Source of the DNA: Pseudomonas extremaustralis
GTDB taxonomy: Bacteria; Pseudomonadota; Gammaproteobacteria; Pseudomonadales; Pseudomonadaceae
DNA length: 64,000 bases
Reading direction: 5' to 3'
Assembly: GCF_900102035.1 (NCBI RefSeq)
Contig: NZ_LT629689.1
Location: 1-64,000 of the forward strand
Positions 9,044-16,937 of this stretch are shown in pieces. The notes beneath the pieces were generated by a model. It saw nothing but the letters and a program-made list of their open reading frames with translations, was not told the origin of the DNA and searched no databases. The position numbers were made by a program, and so were the translations under genes. Each line of letters starts with the position of its first letter. Position 1 is the stretch's first letter.

Positions 9044-9962
9044 ATTGCTGCACACCGGCCAAGTCATCGTCGACCTGGTGATGGCCCTCGACACCTTGCC
9101 AGCGACGGGCGGTGACGTGTTGGCGCAATCGGCCACCTTCGAAGCCGGCGGTGGCTTCAATGTGATGGCCGCCGCGCAGCGCAACGGGCTGCCGGCGGTC
9201 TACCTGGGCCGGCATGGCAATGGTCGTTTCGGCGACCTGGCGCGGGCGGCGATGCAGGCCGAAGGCGTGCAAATCGCCCAGCCTGTGAGTGAGCACAAGG
9301 ACACCGGTTTATGCGTGGCGCTGACCGAGGCCAGCACCGAACGCACGTTCATTTCCCATATCGGCGCAGAGGGTGAATTGAGCGTCGAGGATTTGGCGCA
9401 GGTCGCGCCGCGAGCGGACGACTACGTGTACGTCAGTGGCTACAGCCTGTTGCTGGAGGGCAAGGCGCAAGCCCTGCTCGACTGGCTGCTGGCGCTGCCG
9501 CGGGAAATCACCGTGGTGTTCGACCCCGGCCCGCTGGTCAAGGCGCCGGACTCCGCCTTGATGCGCGCGCTGTTGCCGCGTATCGACATCTGGACCAGCA
9601 ATGGCCCCGAAGCCATGGCGTTCACCGGTGCGACGGATATCGCCAGCGCGCTGCGCGAGCTCGGTCGCCACCTGCCTGCCCAAACGCTGCGGGTGGTGCG
9701 TGACGGGCCGAATGGCTGCTGGGTCGGGCGTGCGGGCGAGATCGAACATGTGCCGGGCTTCAAGGTGCGGGCGGTGGACAGCAATGGCGCGGGGGATGCG
9801 CATGCCGGGGTGTTCATTGCCGGTCTGGCCAGTGGCCTGACGCCTGCCGTCGCCGCACGGCGAGCGAACGCGGCGGCGGCATTGGCGGTCACCCGTTGGG
9901 GGCCGGCGACTTGCCCAGGCACCGCCGAAGTCAACGCCCTGCTAGGTGACGCGGGGAAATGA
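9036..9962 (+). CDS. PfkB-family carbohydrate/nucleoside kinase (YegV-like)
   Basis: 308 residues. Seen: GGGFNVMAAAQRNG near residue 38 (PfkB signature 1), SGYSLLLEG, and near the end DSNGAGDAHAGVF with the catalytic Asp of the GAGD motif (signature 2). Kinases of this family phosphorylate ribose, adenosine, pseudouridine and related sugars with ATP. It overlaps the permease by 8 bases and closes the four-gene unit. The likely role is to trap the sugar released by the hydrolase, or the nucleoside itself, as a phosphate. The substrate cannot be read from the sequence. Confidence 0.88.
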   Translation: MSRLLHTGQVIVDLVMALDTLPATGGDVLAQSATFEAGGGFNVMAAAQRNGLPAVYLGRHGNGRFGDLARAAMQAEGVQIAQPVSEHKDTGLCVALTEASTERTFISHIGAEGELSVEDLAQVAPRADDYVYVSGYSLLLEGKAQALLDWLLALPREITVVFDPGPLVKAPDSALMRALLPRIDIWTSNGPEAMAFTGATDIASALRELGRHLPAQTLRVVRDGPNGCWVGRAGEIEHVPGFKVRAVDSNGAGDAHAGVFIAGLASGLTPAVAARRANAAAALAVTRWGPATCPGTAEVNALLGDAGK

Positions 9963-9978
9963 CCGGTGGTTCGACGCA

Positions 9979-10323
9979 TCAAGGCGCAGGCTGTTTCGGT
10001 GCGCCTGGGATGTTGGAGTCGTCGCCTTTATTGATATTGGGCTGATTGATAGCCGGGCCCATTTTGCCGTTACCCACGGCAGTCGGCGCCTGGCGCTGGG
10101 TGTCGTTGCCTCGGGTACGTGGGTCGGCGCCGTTATCGATGATCGCGCCGCCATTGGTGTCGAGGCCGGTGCCCATCGAATCCTGGGATTCCTGGGTGGC
10201 TGGGCTCGGCGGGCTGCCGACGGGGTCGGTCTTGCCGGTGGACGAGGTGGCCGCAAAGGCGCTCAGCGACGCAGCGGACAACAGACCGGTGAGGGCGAGG
10301 GCAGCGAGCTTGGAGGGGGTCAT
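9979..10323 (-). CDS. Small secreted Pro/Gly/Asn-rich protein, unknown function
   Basis: 114 residues, preceded on the minus strand by AAGGAGA. Seen: a signal peptide (positive MTPSK, hydrophobic LAALALTGLLSAASL, cleavage near AFA-A at residues 23-25), then a low-complexity, probably unfolded mature part rich in Gly, Asn, Asp, Pro and Thr with no cysteine. I do not recognise a domain. It stands alone, convergent with the kinase gene and 84 bases from the MFS gene on the same strand. It is likely periplasmic or exported; nothing more can be said. Confidence 0.75.
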   Translation of the reverse strand: MTPSKLAALALTGLLSAASLSAFAATSSTGKTDPVGSPPSPATQESQDSMGTGLDTNGGAIIDNGADPRTRGNDTQRQAPTAVGNGKMGPAINQPNINKGDDSNIPGAPKQPAP

Positions 10324-10407
10324 GGGGTGTCTCCTTATGATTGATGTCCTTACCTGTGATTGGTCAGTCCTCGTTGCGGGTTGGTGCCTTGATGGCGACG
10401 AACGGTA

Positions 10408-11604
10408 TCAGCTCACTTGCACGATTTTAGGCGCGGCGATCCGCCGCGCGATCAGGCGAGCCACGGTGATCAGCCAGTTCAGCGCGGCGATGGTCAATAC
10501 GCTGAGCATCAGTGCCGACAGGCCGTAGTCGACGATGATCTTGCCCGCCAGCCAGGGAAATCCGAAGACGCCGACAAAGTACGCCAGACTGAACAGCAGC
10601 AACGCCTGGGGCGTCGTGCCGGACGGCGCTTCGTTAGCCACCAGCCCGTTGATCACGGAATAAGTCAGGCCGTACCCGACCCCTAGCGAGGCAGCCGCCA
10701 GCAGGTAGCTGAAGTTTCCGCTCACGCCAAACGCAAACAGCACGATCGAGCCGAGCATCACCCCCGACAGCCCACAGGCGGCCCGATAGGCGTCAAGTTT
10801 GACCACGAAGCCGGCGATCAGCAGGCGGCTGGTGATCGCGGCACTCAGGAATCCTGCGAAAAACAGCGAATAGTCCAAGCCATGCGCGGCTGCGTAGCTG
10901 GTCTGGAACGATGACAGCCCGCCGAACACGCAACCTCCCAGGCCGACCATGAGGATGGCGAACGCTGCTTTGGACGACAGCACCTGGCGGATAGCAACCC
11001 AGGAGATTTTCGCCACAGGTGCATTGGCCTGTCGCTTGAGGTGGGCACCGAGGCGCCAGAACATCACCACGCCGATCAGGCTGGCCAATGCGGCGATATG
11101 AAAGGCGGTGGTGAGCGGCAACGTCAGCGCGCTTGCTGCCCTTCCCAGCAAAGGGCCGGCGCCGATGCCGCTCAACATGCTGCCCGACAGTAACGCAAAG
11201 TATCTGGCCCGCTGCCGAGGCTCCACCAGCATCGCCACGATGATCGGCCCCAAGGTATAAAACACGCCCCACCCCAACCCCAGGGCCAGGCCGAATCCCT
11301 TCAGGTCTTCACCCAATCCTGGCGTCAGCGCAAAGCCCAGGCATGCCACCACCAACAGCAGGCCCATCCCGGCGATGGCGCGTGCGGCGCCCCATGCATC
11401 CGCCAGATGTCCGGAGACCACCACTGCGACAAAGGTGCTGAGCATTGCCGTGGAAATCACACTGCCTGCATCGTGCTCATTCCCCCCGCGCAGTTGAATC
11501 AGCAATGACAACAGAAAGGTCGAGCCGTAAGACAGCGATAGCAAGAAGCTGGCAAGGCAAAACAGGGCGAACAACTTTGTGTTCACAGGGGATGTGGAAT
11601 GCAT
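10408..11604 (-). CDS. MFS transporter
   Basis: 398 residues with about twelve hydrophobic segments, the length of a typical major-facilitator carrier. Seen: the loop between segments 2 and 3 reads GHLADAWGAARAIAGMG, a form of the MFS motif A, and a central hydrophilic loop GAHLKRQANAPVAKISW divides the two halves. The C-terminal half starts near AFAILMVGLGGCVFGG. It is an inner-membrane carrier, possibly a drug or metabolite exporter; the substrate is unknown. No regulator is adjacent: the nearest plus-strand gene is a GNAT enzyme 188 bases away. Confidence 0.85.
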   Translation of the reverse strand: MHSTSPVNTKLFALFCLASFLLSLSYGSTFLLSLLIQLRGGNEHDAGSVISTAMLSTFVAVVVSGHLADAWGAARAIAGMGLLLVVACLGFALTPGLGEDLKGFGLALGLGWGVFYTLGPIIVAMLVEPRQRARYFALLSGSMLSGIGAGPLLGRAASALTLPLTTAFHIAALASLIGVVMFWRLGAHLKRQANAPVAKISWVAIRQVLSSKAAFAILMVGLGGCVFGGLSSFQTSYAAAHGLDYSLFFAGFLSAAITSRLLIAGFVVKLDAYRAACGLSGVMLGSIVLFAFGVSGNFSYLLAAASLGVGYGLTYSVINGLVANEAPSGTTPQALLLFSLAYFVGVFGFPWLAGKIIVDYGLSALMLSVLTIAALNWLITVARLIARRIAAPKIVQVS

Positions 11605-11792
11605 GGAGCCACCCGCAAGTCATTGGAGTTATGGCTGCCTGTTTACCATGCAGGTTCAAGCGGTTTGTTCTGTGGTTGCTGGTGCTTGCATTACCGTTGA
11701 CCGGAGTAACTGAGTTGCCGGCGAAGTGGCACTGCAATCAGTCATGAAAGCGCCTTAGTATGTGTGCTTTGAAATTGTCCCAAGGCTCGCCC

Positions 11793-12272
11793 ATGACTAT
11801 CGAGATTCGCCCCGCCGTGCCCAGCGATGCTGCGCAGATCCTGACGTTCATCACCGAACTCGCCGATTACGAAAAAGCCCGCCACGAAGTGATCGCCAGC
11901 GTGGCGGATATTGAGCGCAGTCTGTTCAGCGAGGGCGCTACCGCCCATGGCCTGATCTGCTCGCGGGACGGTTTGCCGATTGGTTTCGCGGTGTTCTTTT
12001 TCAGCTATTCCACCTGGCTGGGCAGCAACTGCCTGTACCTCGAAGACCTCTACATCAACCCGGAACAGCGCGGCGGCGGCGCAGGCAAGAAGCTGTTGCG
12101 CCACCTGGCCAGGATCGCCTGCGACAACGGTTGCGGCCGCTTCGAGTGGAGCGTGCTGGACTGGAACGAGCCGGCGATTGCCTTCTACAAATCCATCGGC
12201 GCCCAGCCGCAGGAGGAGTGGGTGCGCTATCGCATGGAAGGTGATGCGCTACGGGATTTTGCCCAGGGCTGA
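11793..12272 (+). CDS. GNAT-family N-acetyltransferase
   Basis: 159 residues from ATG 11793; an in-frame ATG at 11760 would add 11 residues before the conserved IEIRPAVPSDAAQILTFI start and is less likely. Seen: acetyl-CoA binding region LYLEDLYINPEQRGGGAGKKLL (motif A, with the Q/R-x-x-G-x-G/A loop) and the C-terminal WNEPAIAFYKSIGAQP (motif B). This pattern is of the diamine/thialysine acetyltransferase type. It would acetylate a small amine in the cytoplasm. A good terminator follows at 12281-12313. Confidence 0.9.
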   Translation: MTIEIRPAVPSDAAQILTFITELADYEKARHEVIASVADIERSLFSEGATAHGLICSRDGLPIGFAVFFFSYSTWLGSNCLYLEDLYINPEQRGGGAGKKLLRHLARIACDNGCGRFEWSVLDWNEPAIAFYKSIGAQPQEEWVRYRMEGDALRDFAQG

Positions 12273-12280
12273 TACACCTT

Positions 12281-12313
12281 AAAAAAGCCGGTTAGCGATG
12301 ACCGGTTTTTTTG
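12281..12313 (+). terminator. Rho-independent terminator after the GNAT gene
   Basis: Stem AAGCCGGT / ACCGGTTT with a loop TAGCGATG, preceded by an A run and followed by seven T. It closes the GNAT transcript and isolates the arabinose operon. Confidence 0.85.
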
Positions 12314-12445
12314 TGCTTTTGCTCACTATATGGGATGTAAATTTATATATTGAGATGTTTTAAACGATGGGTTTATATTTCGTCTGCATCAGCACTCAAC
12401 TAAAGCTCTACGGGTTTTCGCCGCCTAAACGCTGCACCGCTTCAC
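12314..12445 (+). promoter_or_regulatory. AT-rich upstream region of araFGH
   Basis: The stretch 12320-12390 is unusually AT-rich (TTTATATATTGAG, TTTATATTTCG) against high-GC neighbours and precedes the arabinose importer, so it is the likely promoter region. No -35/-10 pair stands out clearly. A REPIN lies between it and araF. Confidence 0.45.
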
Positions 12446-12545
12446 TGTAGGAGCGAGCTTGCTCGCGAAAGGCCTGAGAGCGCCGCGTGCATTCAGGCTA
12501 TACGCGTCATCGTTAACGTTTTTCGCGAGCAAGCTCGCTCCTACA
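12446..12545. repeat. REPIN in the leader of the arabinose operon
   Basis: Inverted pair of GAGCGAGCTTGCTCGC-type REPs around a ~50-base spacer. It ends 29 bases before the araF start and so would be part of the transcribed leader if the promoter is in the AT-rich DNA upstream. Confidence 0.9.
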
Positions 12546-12574
12546 AAAAACAACAACAATAAGGAGTCAACCGT

Positions 12575-13579
12575 ATGAATCGTCGTCGTGCTATCCGTTC
12601 CTTGTGCTGCGCCGCCGTGGCGGTCTCGGCCATCGGCTTGAGTGGGCTGTCGCTGGCCGCCGAAGCCGTGAAAATCGGTTTCCTGGTCAAGCAAGCCGAA
12701 GAACCCTGGTTCCAGACCGAATGGGCCTTCGCCGAAAAAGCCGGCAAGGAACATGGTTTCACCGTGATCAAGATCGCCGTGCCCGATGGAGAGAAGACGC
12801 TGTCGGCCATCGACAGCCTGGCCGCCAACGGTGCCAAGGGCTTCGTGATCTGCCCGCCGGATGTGTCCCTCGGCCCGGCGATTGTCGCCAAGGCCAAGGT
12901 CAATGGCCTGAAGGTCATGGCCGTGGATGATCGCTTCGTCGATGCCAAGGGCAACTTCATGGAAGACGTGCCGTACCTGGGCATGGCCGCCTTCGAAGTC
13001 GGTCAGAAGCAGGGCGCGGCGATGGCCGCCGAGGCGAAAAAACGTGGCTGGGACTGGAAGGACACCTACGCGGTGATCAACACCTTCAACGAACTCGACA
13101 CCGGCAAGAAACGCACCGACGGTTCGATCAAATCCCTCGAAGAAGCCGGGATTCCCAAGGACCACATCCTTACTGCCGCGCTCAAAACCCTCGACGTGCC
13201 GGGGAGCATGGACGCTACCAACTCGGCCCTGGTCAAGCTGCCCAGCGGCGCGAAAAACCTAATCATCGGCGGCATGAACGACAACACCGTGCTCGGCGGC
13301 GTGCGCGCCACCGAAAGCGCCGGGTTTGCCGCCGCCAACGTGATCGGCATCGGCATCAATGGCACCGACGCCATCGGCGAATTGAAGAAAGCCAACAGCG
13401 GCTTCTTCGGCTCGATGCTGCCCAGCCCGCACATCGAGGGCTACAACACCGCGCTGATGATGTACGAGTGGGTCACCACCGGTAAGGAGCCGCCGAAGTA
13501 CACGGCCATGGACGAAGTGACGCTGATCACCCGCGCCAACTTCCAGGAAGAACTGACCAAGATCGGGTTGTGGAAATGA
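12575..13579 (+). CDS. araF: L-arabinose ABC transporter, periplasmic binding protein
   Basis: 334 residues, ribosome site AAGGAG 12 bases upstream. Seen: signal peptide ending SLA-AE at about residue 26, then strong similarity to E. coli AraF as I remember it: KIGFLVKQAEEPWFQTEW, KIAVPDGEKTLSAIDSLAANGAKGFVIC, MNDNTVLGGVRATE and GIGINGTDAIGELKKA. It binds L-arabinose in the periplasm and delivers it to AraGH. The stop overlaps the araG start (ATGA). D-galactose or fucose may also be bound, as for E. coli AraF. Confidence 0.95.
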   Translation: MNRRRAIRSLCCAAVAVSAIGLSGLSLAAEAVKIGFLVKQAEEPWFQTEWAFAEKAGKEHGFTVIKIAVPDGEKTLSAIDSLAANGAKGFVICPPDVSLGPAIVAKAKVNGLKVMAVDDRFVDAKGNFMEDVPYLGMAAFEVGQKQGAAMAAEAKKRGWDWKDTYAVINTFNELDTGKKRTDGSIKSLEEAGIPKDHILTAALKTLDVPGSMDATNSALVKLPSGAKNLIIGGMNDNTVLGGVRATESAGFAAANVIGIGINGTDAIGELKKANSGFFGSMLPSPHIEGYNTALMMYEWVTTGKEPPKYTAMDEVTLITRANFQEELTKIGLWK

Positions 13580-15078
13580 GTGCAGCGGCACTGCGTTTTG
13601 ACGGCATCGGCAAAACCTTCCCCGGGGTCAAGGCGCTGGACGGCATCAGCTTCAGCGCCCAGCCGGGGCAGGTGCACGCGTTGATGGGCGAGAACGGCGC
13701 GGGTAAGTCGACGCTGCTGAAGATCCTCGGCGGCGCCTACATTCCGAGCAGCGGCAGCGTGCAGATCGGCGCACAGACCATGGCGTTCAAATGCGCCGCC
13801 GACAGCATCGCCAGCGGCGTCGCGGTGATCCACCAGGAGCTGCACCTGGTGCCGGAAATGAGCGTCGCCGAGAACCTGTTCCTCGGGCACTTGCCGACGC
13901 GTTTCGGCGTGGTCAACCGCCGGCTGCTGCGCCAACAGGCGCTGGCGTGCCTCAAGGGCCTGGCCGATGAAATCGATCCGGATGAAAAACTCGGACGCCT
14001 GTCCCTCGGCCAGCGGCAACTGGTGGAAATCGCCAAGGCCTTGTCCCGTGGTGCCCATGTAATCGCCTTCGACGAACCCACCAGCAGCCTGTCGGCGCGG
14101 GAGATCGAGCGCTTGATGGCGATCATCACGCGCCTGCGCGACGAGGGCAAAGTGGTGCTCTATGTGTCCCATCGCATGGAAGAAGTGTTCCGCATCTGCG
14201 ACGCGGTCACGGTGTTCAAGGACGGGCGCTACGTGCGCACGTTTGACGACATGAGCACGCTGAGCCACGACCAGTTGGTGACGTGCATGGTCGGCCGCGA
14301 TATCCAGGACATCTACGATTACCGCCCGCGCGAGCACGGTGACGTGGCGCTCAAGGTCGACGGTTTGCTCGGCCCGGGGTTGCGCGAGCCGGTCAGTTTT
14401 GAGGTGCGCAAGGGCGAGATTCTTGGCCTGTTCGGGCTGGTGGGGGCCGGGCGCACGGAGCTGTTTCGCCTGCTCAGCGGCTTGGAGCGCGCCAGCGCCG
14501 GCAGCCTGGAGCTGTGTGGTCAGCCGCTGCAACTGCGCTCGCCCCGCGACGCCATCGCCGCCGGCGTGCTGCTGTGCCCGGAGGACCGCAAGAAGGAGGG
14601 CATCATTCCGCTGTCCAGCGTCGCGGAGAACATCAACATCAGCGCGCGCGGCGCCCATTCGCGCTTCGGCTGGCTGCTGCGCGACGGCTGGGAAAAGGGC
14701 AACGCCGAGCGGCAAATCACTGCGATGAAGGTCAAGACGCCGAACGCCGAGCAGAAAATCCTCTACCTGTCCGGCGGCAATCAGCAGAAGGCCATCTTGG
14801 GCCGTTGGCTGTCGATGCCGATGAAAGTGTTGCTGCTCGACGAACCCACGCGCGGCATCGACATCGGCGCCAAGGCCGAGATCTACCAGATCATCCATAA
14901 CCTGGCGGCCAGCGGCATTGCGGTGATCGTGGTGTCCAGCGACCTGATGGAAGTGATGGGCATTGCCGACCGCATCCTGGTGCTGTGCGAAGGCGCGATG
15001 CGCGGCGAACAGACCCGCGCCCACGCCACTGAATCCAACCTGCTGCAGCTGGCGTTGCCGCGCGGCCTGGCGAACTGA
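13576..15078 (+). CDS. araG: L-arabinose ABC transporter, ATP-binding protein
   Basis: 500 residues from ATG 13576, overlapping the end of araF by 4 bases; a GTG at 13570 is possible but unlikely. Seen: two ABC modules. The first has Walker A GENGAGKST at ~38-46, signature LSLGQRQ and Walker B VIAFDEPTS; the second has a degenerate Walker A (GLVGAGRTE), signature LSGGNQQ and LLLDEPTRGIDIGAK. This is the normal layout of AraG/RbsA/MglA ATPases, in which only the first site is canonical. It powers arabinose import together with AraH. Confidence 0.95.
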   Translation: MSAAALRFDGIGKTFPGVKALDGISFSAQPGQVHALMGENGAGKSTLLKILGGAYIPSSGSVQIGAQTMAFKCAADSIASGVAVIHQELHLVPEMSVAENLFLGHLPTRFGVVNRRLLRQQALACLKGLADEIDPDEKLGRLSLGQRQLVEIAKALSRGAHVIAFDEPTSSLSAREIERLMAIITRLRDEGKVVLYVSHRMEEVFRICDAVTVFKDGRYVRTFDDMSTLSHDQLVTCMVGRDIQDIYDYRPREHGDVALKVDGLLGPGLREPVSFEVRKGEILGLFGLVGAGRTELFRLLSGLERASAGSLELCGQPLQLRSPRDAIAAGVLLCPEDRKKEGIIPLSSVAENINISARGAHSRFGWLLRDGWEKGNAERQITAMKVKTPNAEQKILYLSGGNQQKAILGRWLSMPMKVLLLDEPTRGIDIGAKAEIYQIIHNLAASGIAVIVVSSDLMEVMGIADRILVLCEGAMRGEQTRAHATESNLLQLALPRGLAN

Positions 15079-15081
15079 GAG

Positions 15082-16056
15082 ATGACCATGACCACTCAAC
15101 ACAAGCTGCTGGCGACGGCCCGCAAACCCCTCGATACGCGTGCGCTGCTGGACAATTGGGCGATGCTGCTGGCGGCGCTGGGGATTTTTCTGCTGTGCGC
15201 CTTACTGATCGACAACTTCCTCTCGCCGCTGAACATGCGCGGGTTGGGCCTGGCGATTTCCACCGTGGGCATCGCCGCCTGCACCATGTTGTTCTGCCTG
15301 GCGTCAGGGCACTTCGACTTGTCGGTGGGCTCGGTGATCGCCTGCGCCGGAGTGGTGGCGGCGATCGTAATGCGCGACACCGACAGCGTGCTGCTGGGCA
15401 TCGGCGCGGCGCTGCTGATGGGCCTGATCGTCGGGCTGATCAACGGCATCGTGATCGCCAAGCTGCGGGTCAACGCACTGATCACCACCCTGGCGACCAT
15501 GCAGATCGTACGCGGCCTGGCGTACATCTTTGCCGACGGCAAGGCGGTGGGGGTGTCCCAGGAACAGTTCTTTATCTTCGGTAACGGCCAGTTGCTGGGC
15601 GTGCCGGTGCCGATCCTGATCACGATTGTGTGCTTTGTGTTTTTCGGCTGGCTGCTCAACTACACCACCTACGGACGCAACACCATGGCCATCGGCGGCA
15701 ACCCGGAAGCGGCGCTGCTCGCCGGGGTGAATGTCGACCGCACCAAGATCCTGATCTTCGCCGTACACGGCTTGATCGGCGCGTTGGCCGGGGTGATTCT
15801 TGCTTCGCGCATGACCTCGGGCCAACCGATGATCGGCCAGGGCTTCGAGCTGACGGTGATTTCGGCGTGCGTGCTGGGCGGGGTGTCGCTGAGCGGCGGG
15901 GTAGGGATGATCCGTCATGTGATTGCTGGAGTATTGATCCTGGCGATCATCGAGAACGCGATGAACCTGAAGAACATCGACACGTTTTACCAGTATGTGA
16001 TCCGTGGTTCGATCCTGTTGCTGGCGGTGGTGATCGACCGCATGAAACAACGCTGA
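15082..16056 (+). CDS. araH: L-arabinose ABC transporter, permease
   Basis: 324 residues from ATG 15082, or 322 from ATG 15088; the GAGAG upstream fits the second slightly better. Seen: about ten hydrophobic segments and blocks shared with E. coli AraH, such as GLGLAIST, MLFCLASGHFDLSVGSVIACAGV, KLRVNALITTLATMQIVRGLAYI and ASRMTSGQPMIGQGFEL. It forms the inner-membrane channel. It lies 3 bases after araG. No catabolic arabinose gene is adjacent; the next gene is an IclR regulator. Confidence 0.95.
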   Translation: MTMTTQHKLLATARKPLDTRALLDNWAMLLAALGIFLLCALLIDNFLSPLNMRGLGLAISTVGIAACTMLFCLASGHFDLSVGSVIACAGVVAAIVMRDTDSVLLGIGAALLMGLIVGLINGIVIAKLRVNALITTLATMQIVRGLAYIFADGKAVGVSQEQFFIFGNGQLLGVPVPILITIVCFVFFGWLLNYTTYGRNTMAIGGNPEAALLAGVNVDRTKILIFAVHGLIGALAGVILASRMTSGQPMIGQGFELTVISACVLGGVSLSGGVGMIRHVIAGVLILAIIENAMNLKNIDTFYQYVIRGSILLLAVVIDRMKQR

Positions 16057-16124
16057 AACTCCCGGTATTGAGGTCCGGCATTTGCCATAATGGCGCCGTT
16101 TTCGTACTTCCCAATAGGCCCGAT

Positions 16125-16928
16125 ATGCAGGAAAACGCCCACACCCCTGTCAAAGACGCCGCGCCCACCGGTACCCAGACCTTGCTGCGTGGCCTGGGCG
16201 TGGTGCAAGCGGTGGCGGCCGGTGCGCGGGATCTGAAAGAGATCGCCCGGCGCATCGGCACCACTCGCAGCACCACGCACCGCCTGGCCAGTTGCCTGGT
16301 GGACGAGCGCTACCTGCGTGTGGTGCCGCAAGTCGGTTATCTGCTGGGGCCGAAATTGATCGAGCTGGGGTTCCAGGCCCGTGAAGAACTGCCGCTGGTG
16401 ACCCTGGCCATGCCGTACCTGGACGAGTTGTCGGCACTGACCGGCGACACCATTCACCTGGCCATTCGCGAAGACGACGATGTGCTTTACCTGCATAAGA
16501 ACCCCGGCCGCAACGGCCCGGAAATGCGTTCGCGGGTCGGCCATCGCATGCCATTGGCGCGCACCGGGGTTGGCAAGGCGATGCTGCTGGATGACACGGT
16601 GCAGGAATGGCAGCGTCTGTACGAAACCAGTTTGCCGGCCGGCGGCAAGAGCGTGCAGTGGCCACATCACCCGGAACAATCCTGGGCACAGTTCGAGCAG
16701 CGCATGCATGAATACGTGGCGGGGGGGTATGCGTTCGATCTGGAAGACAACGAACCGTCGATCCGTTGCGTGGCGGCACCGGTGCGCGATGCCAGCCGGC
16801 GAATCGTCGCCGGCATCAGCATCGCCAGTACCGTGCCCTACATGCCGCTGGAGAAAATGGCCGAGCTGATCCCTGTGATCAAGCAGGTCGCGGCGCGGCT
16901 GTCGGCGGAGTTGGGCGCGAAGGCCTGA
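16125..16928 (+). CDS. IclR-family transcriptional regulator
   Basis: 267 residues from ATG 16125; the same frame is open upstream into araH but without a start signal. Seen: winged helix-turn-helix at ~18-75 (TLLRGLGVVQAV, LKEIARRIGTTRSTTHRLAS, GYLLGP) and the IclR effector domain with MRSRVGHRMPLARTGVGKAML and AGISIASTVPYMP. It sits 68 bases after araFGH and probably controls arabinose or pentonate use. A possible -10 (CATAAT at 16086) suggests its own promoter. It ends in an 18-bp palindrome shared with the convergent dehydrogenase gene. Confidence 0.9.
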   Translation: MQENAHTPVKDAAPTGTQTLLRGLGVVQAVAAGARDLKEIARRIGTTRSTTHRLASCLVDERYLRVVPQVGYLLGPKLIELGFQAREELPLVTLAMPYLDELSALTGDTIHLAIREDDDVLYLHKNPGRNGPEMRSRVGHRMPLARTGVGKAMLLDDTVQEWQRLYETSLPAGGKSVQWPHHPEQSWAQFEQRMHEYVAGGYAFDLEDNEPSIRCVAAPVRDASRRIVAGISIASTVPYMPLEKMAELIPVIKQVAARLSAELGAKA

Positions 16929-16937
16929 TCAGGCCTT
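16920..16937. other. Perfect 18-bp palindrome joining two convergent stop codons
   Basis: AAGGCCTGATCAGGCCTT: each strand encodes Lys-Ala-stop, so the IclR gene (ending 16928) and the dehydrogenase gene (ending 16929) finish back to back with mirror-image codons and no spacer. There is no T run, so it is not a classical terminator, though it could fold in either RNA. Confidence 0.7.

Noticed and set aside
9946..10344. 132-codon plus-strand frame opposite the small secreted protein
   Set aside because: The minus strand has a ribosome site, a signal peptide and a normal codon pattern; the plus frame has none.
13441..15102. 553-codon minus-strand frame opposite araG and araF
   Set aside because: Antisense of araG, with Gln/His/Ala-rich composition typical of reversed high-GC codons.
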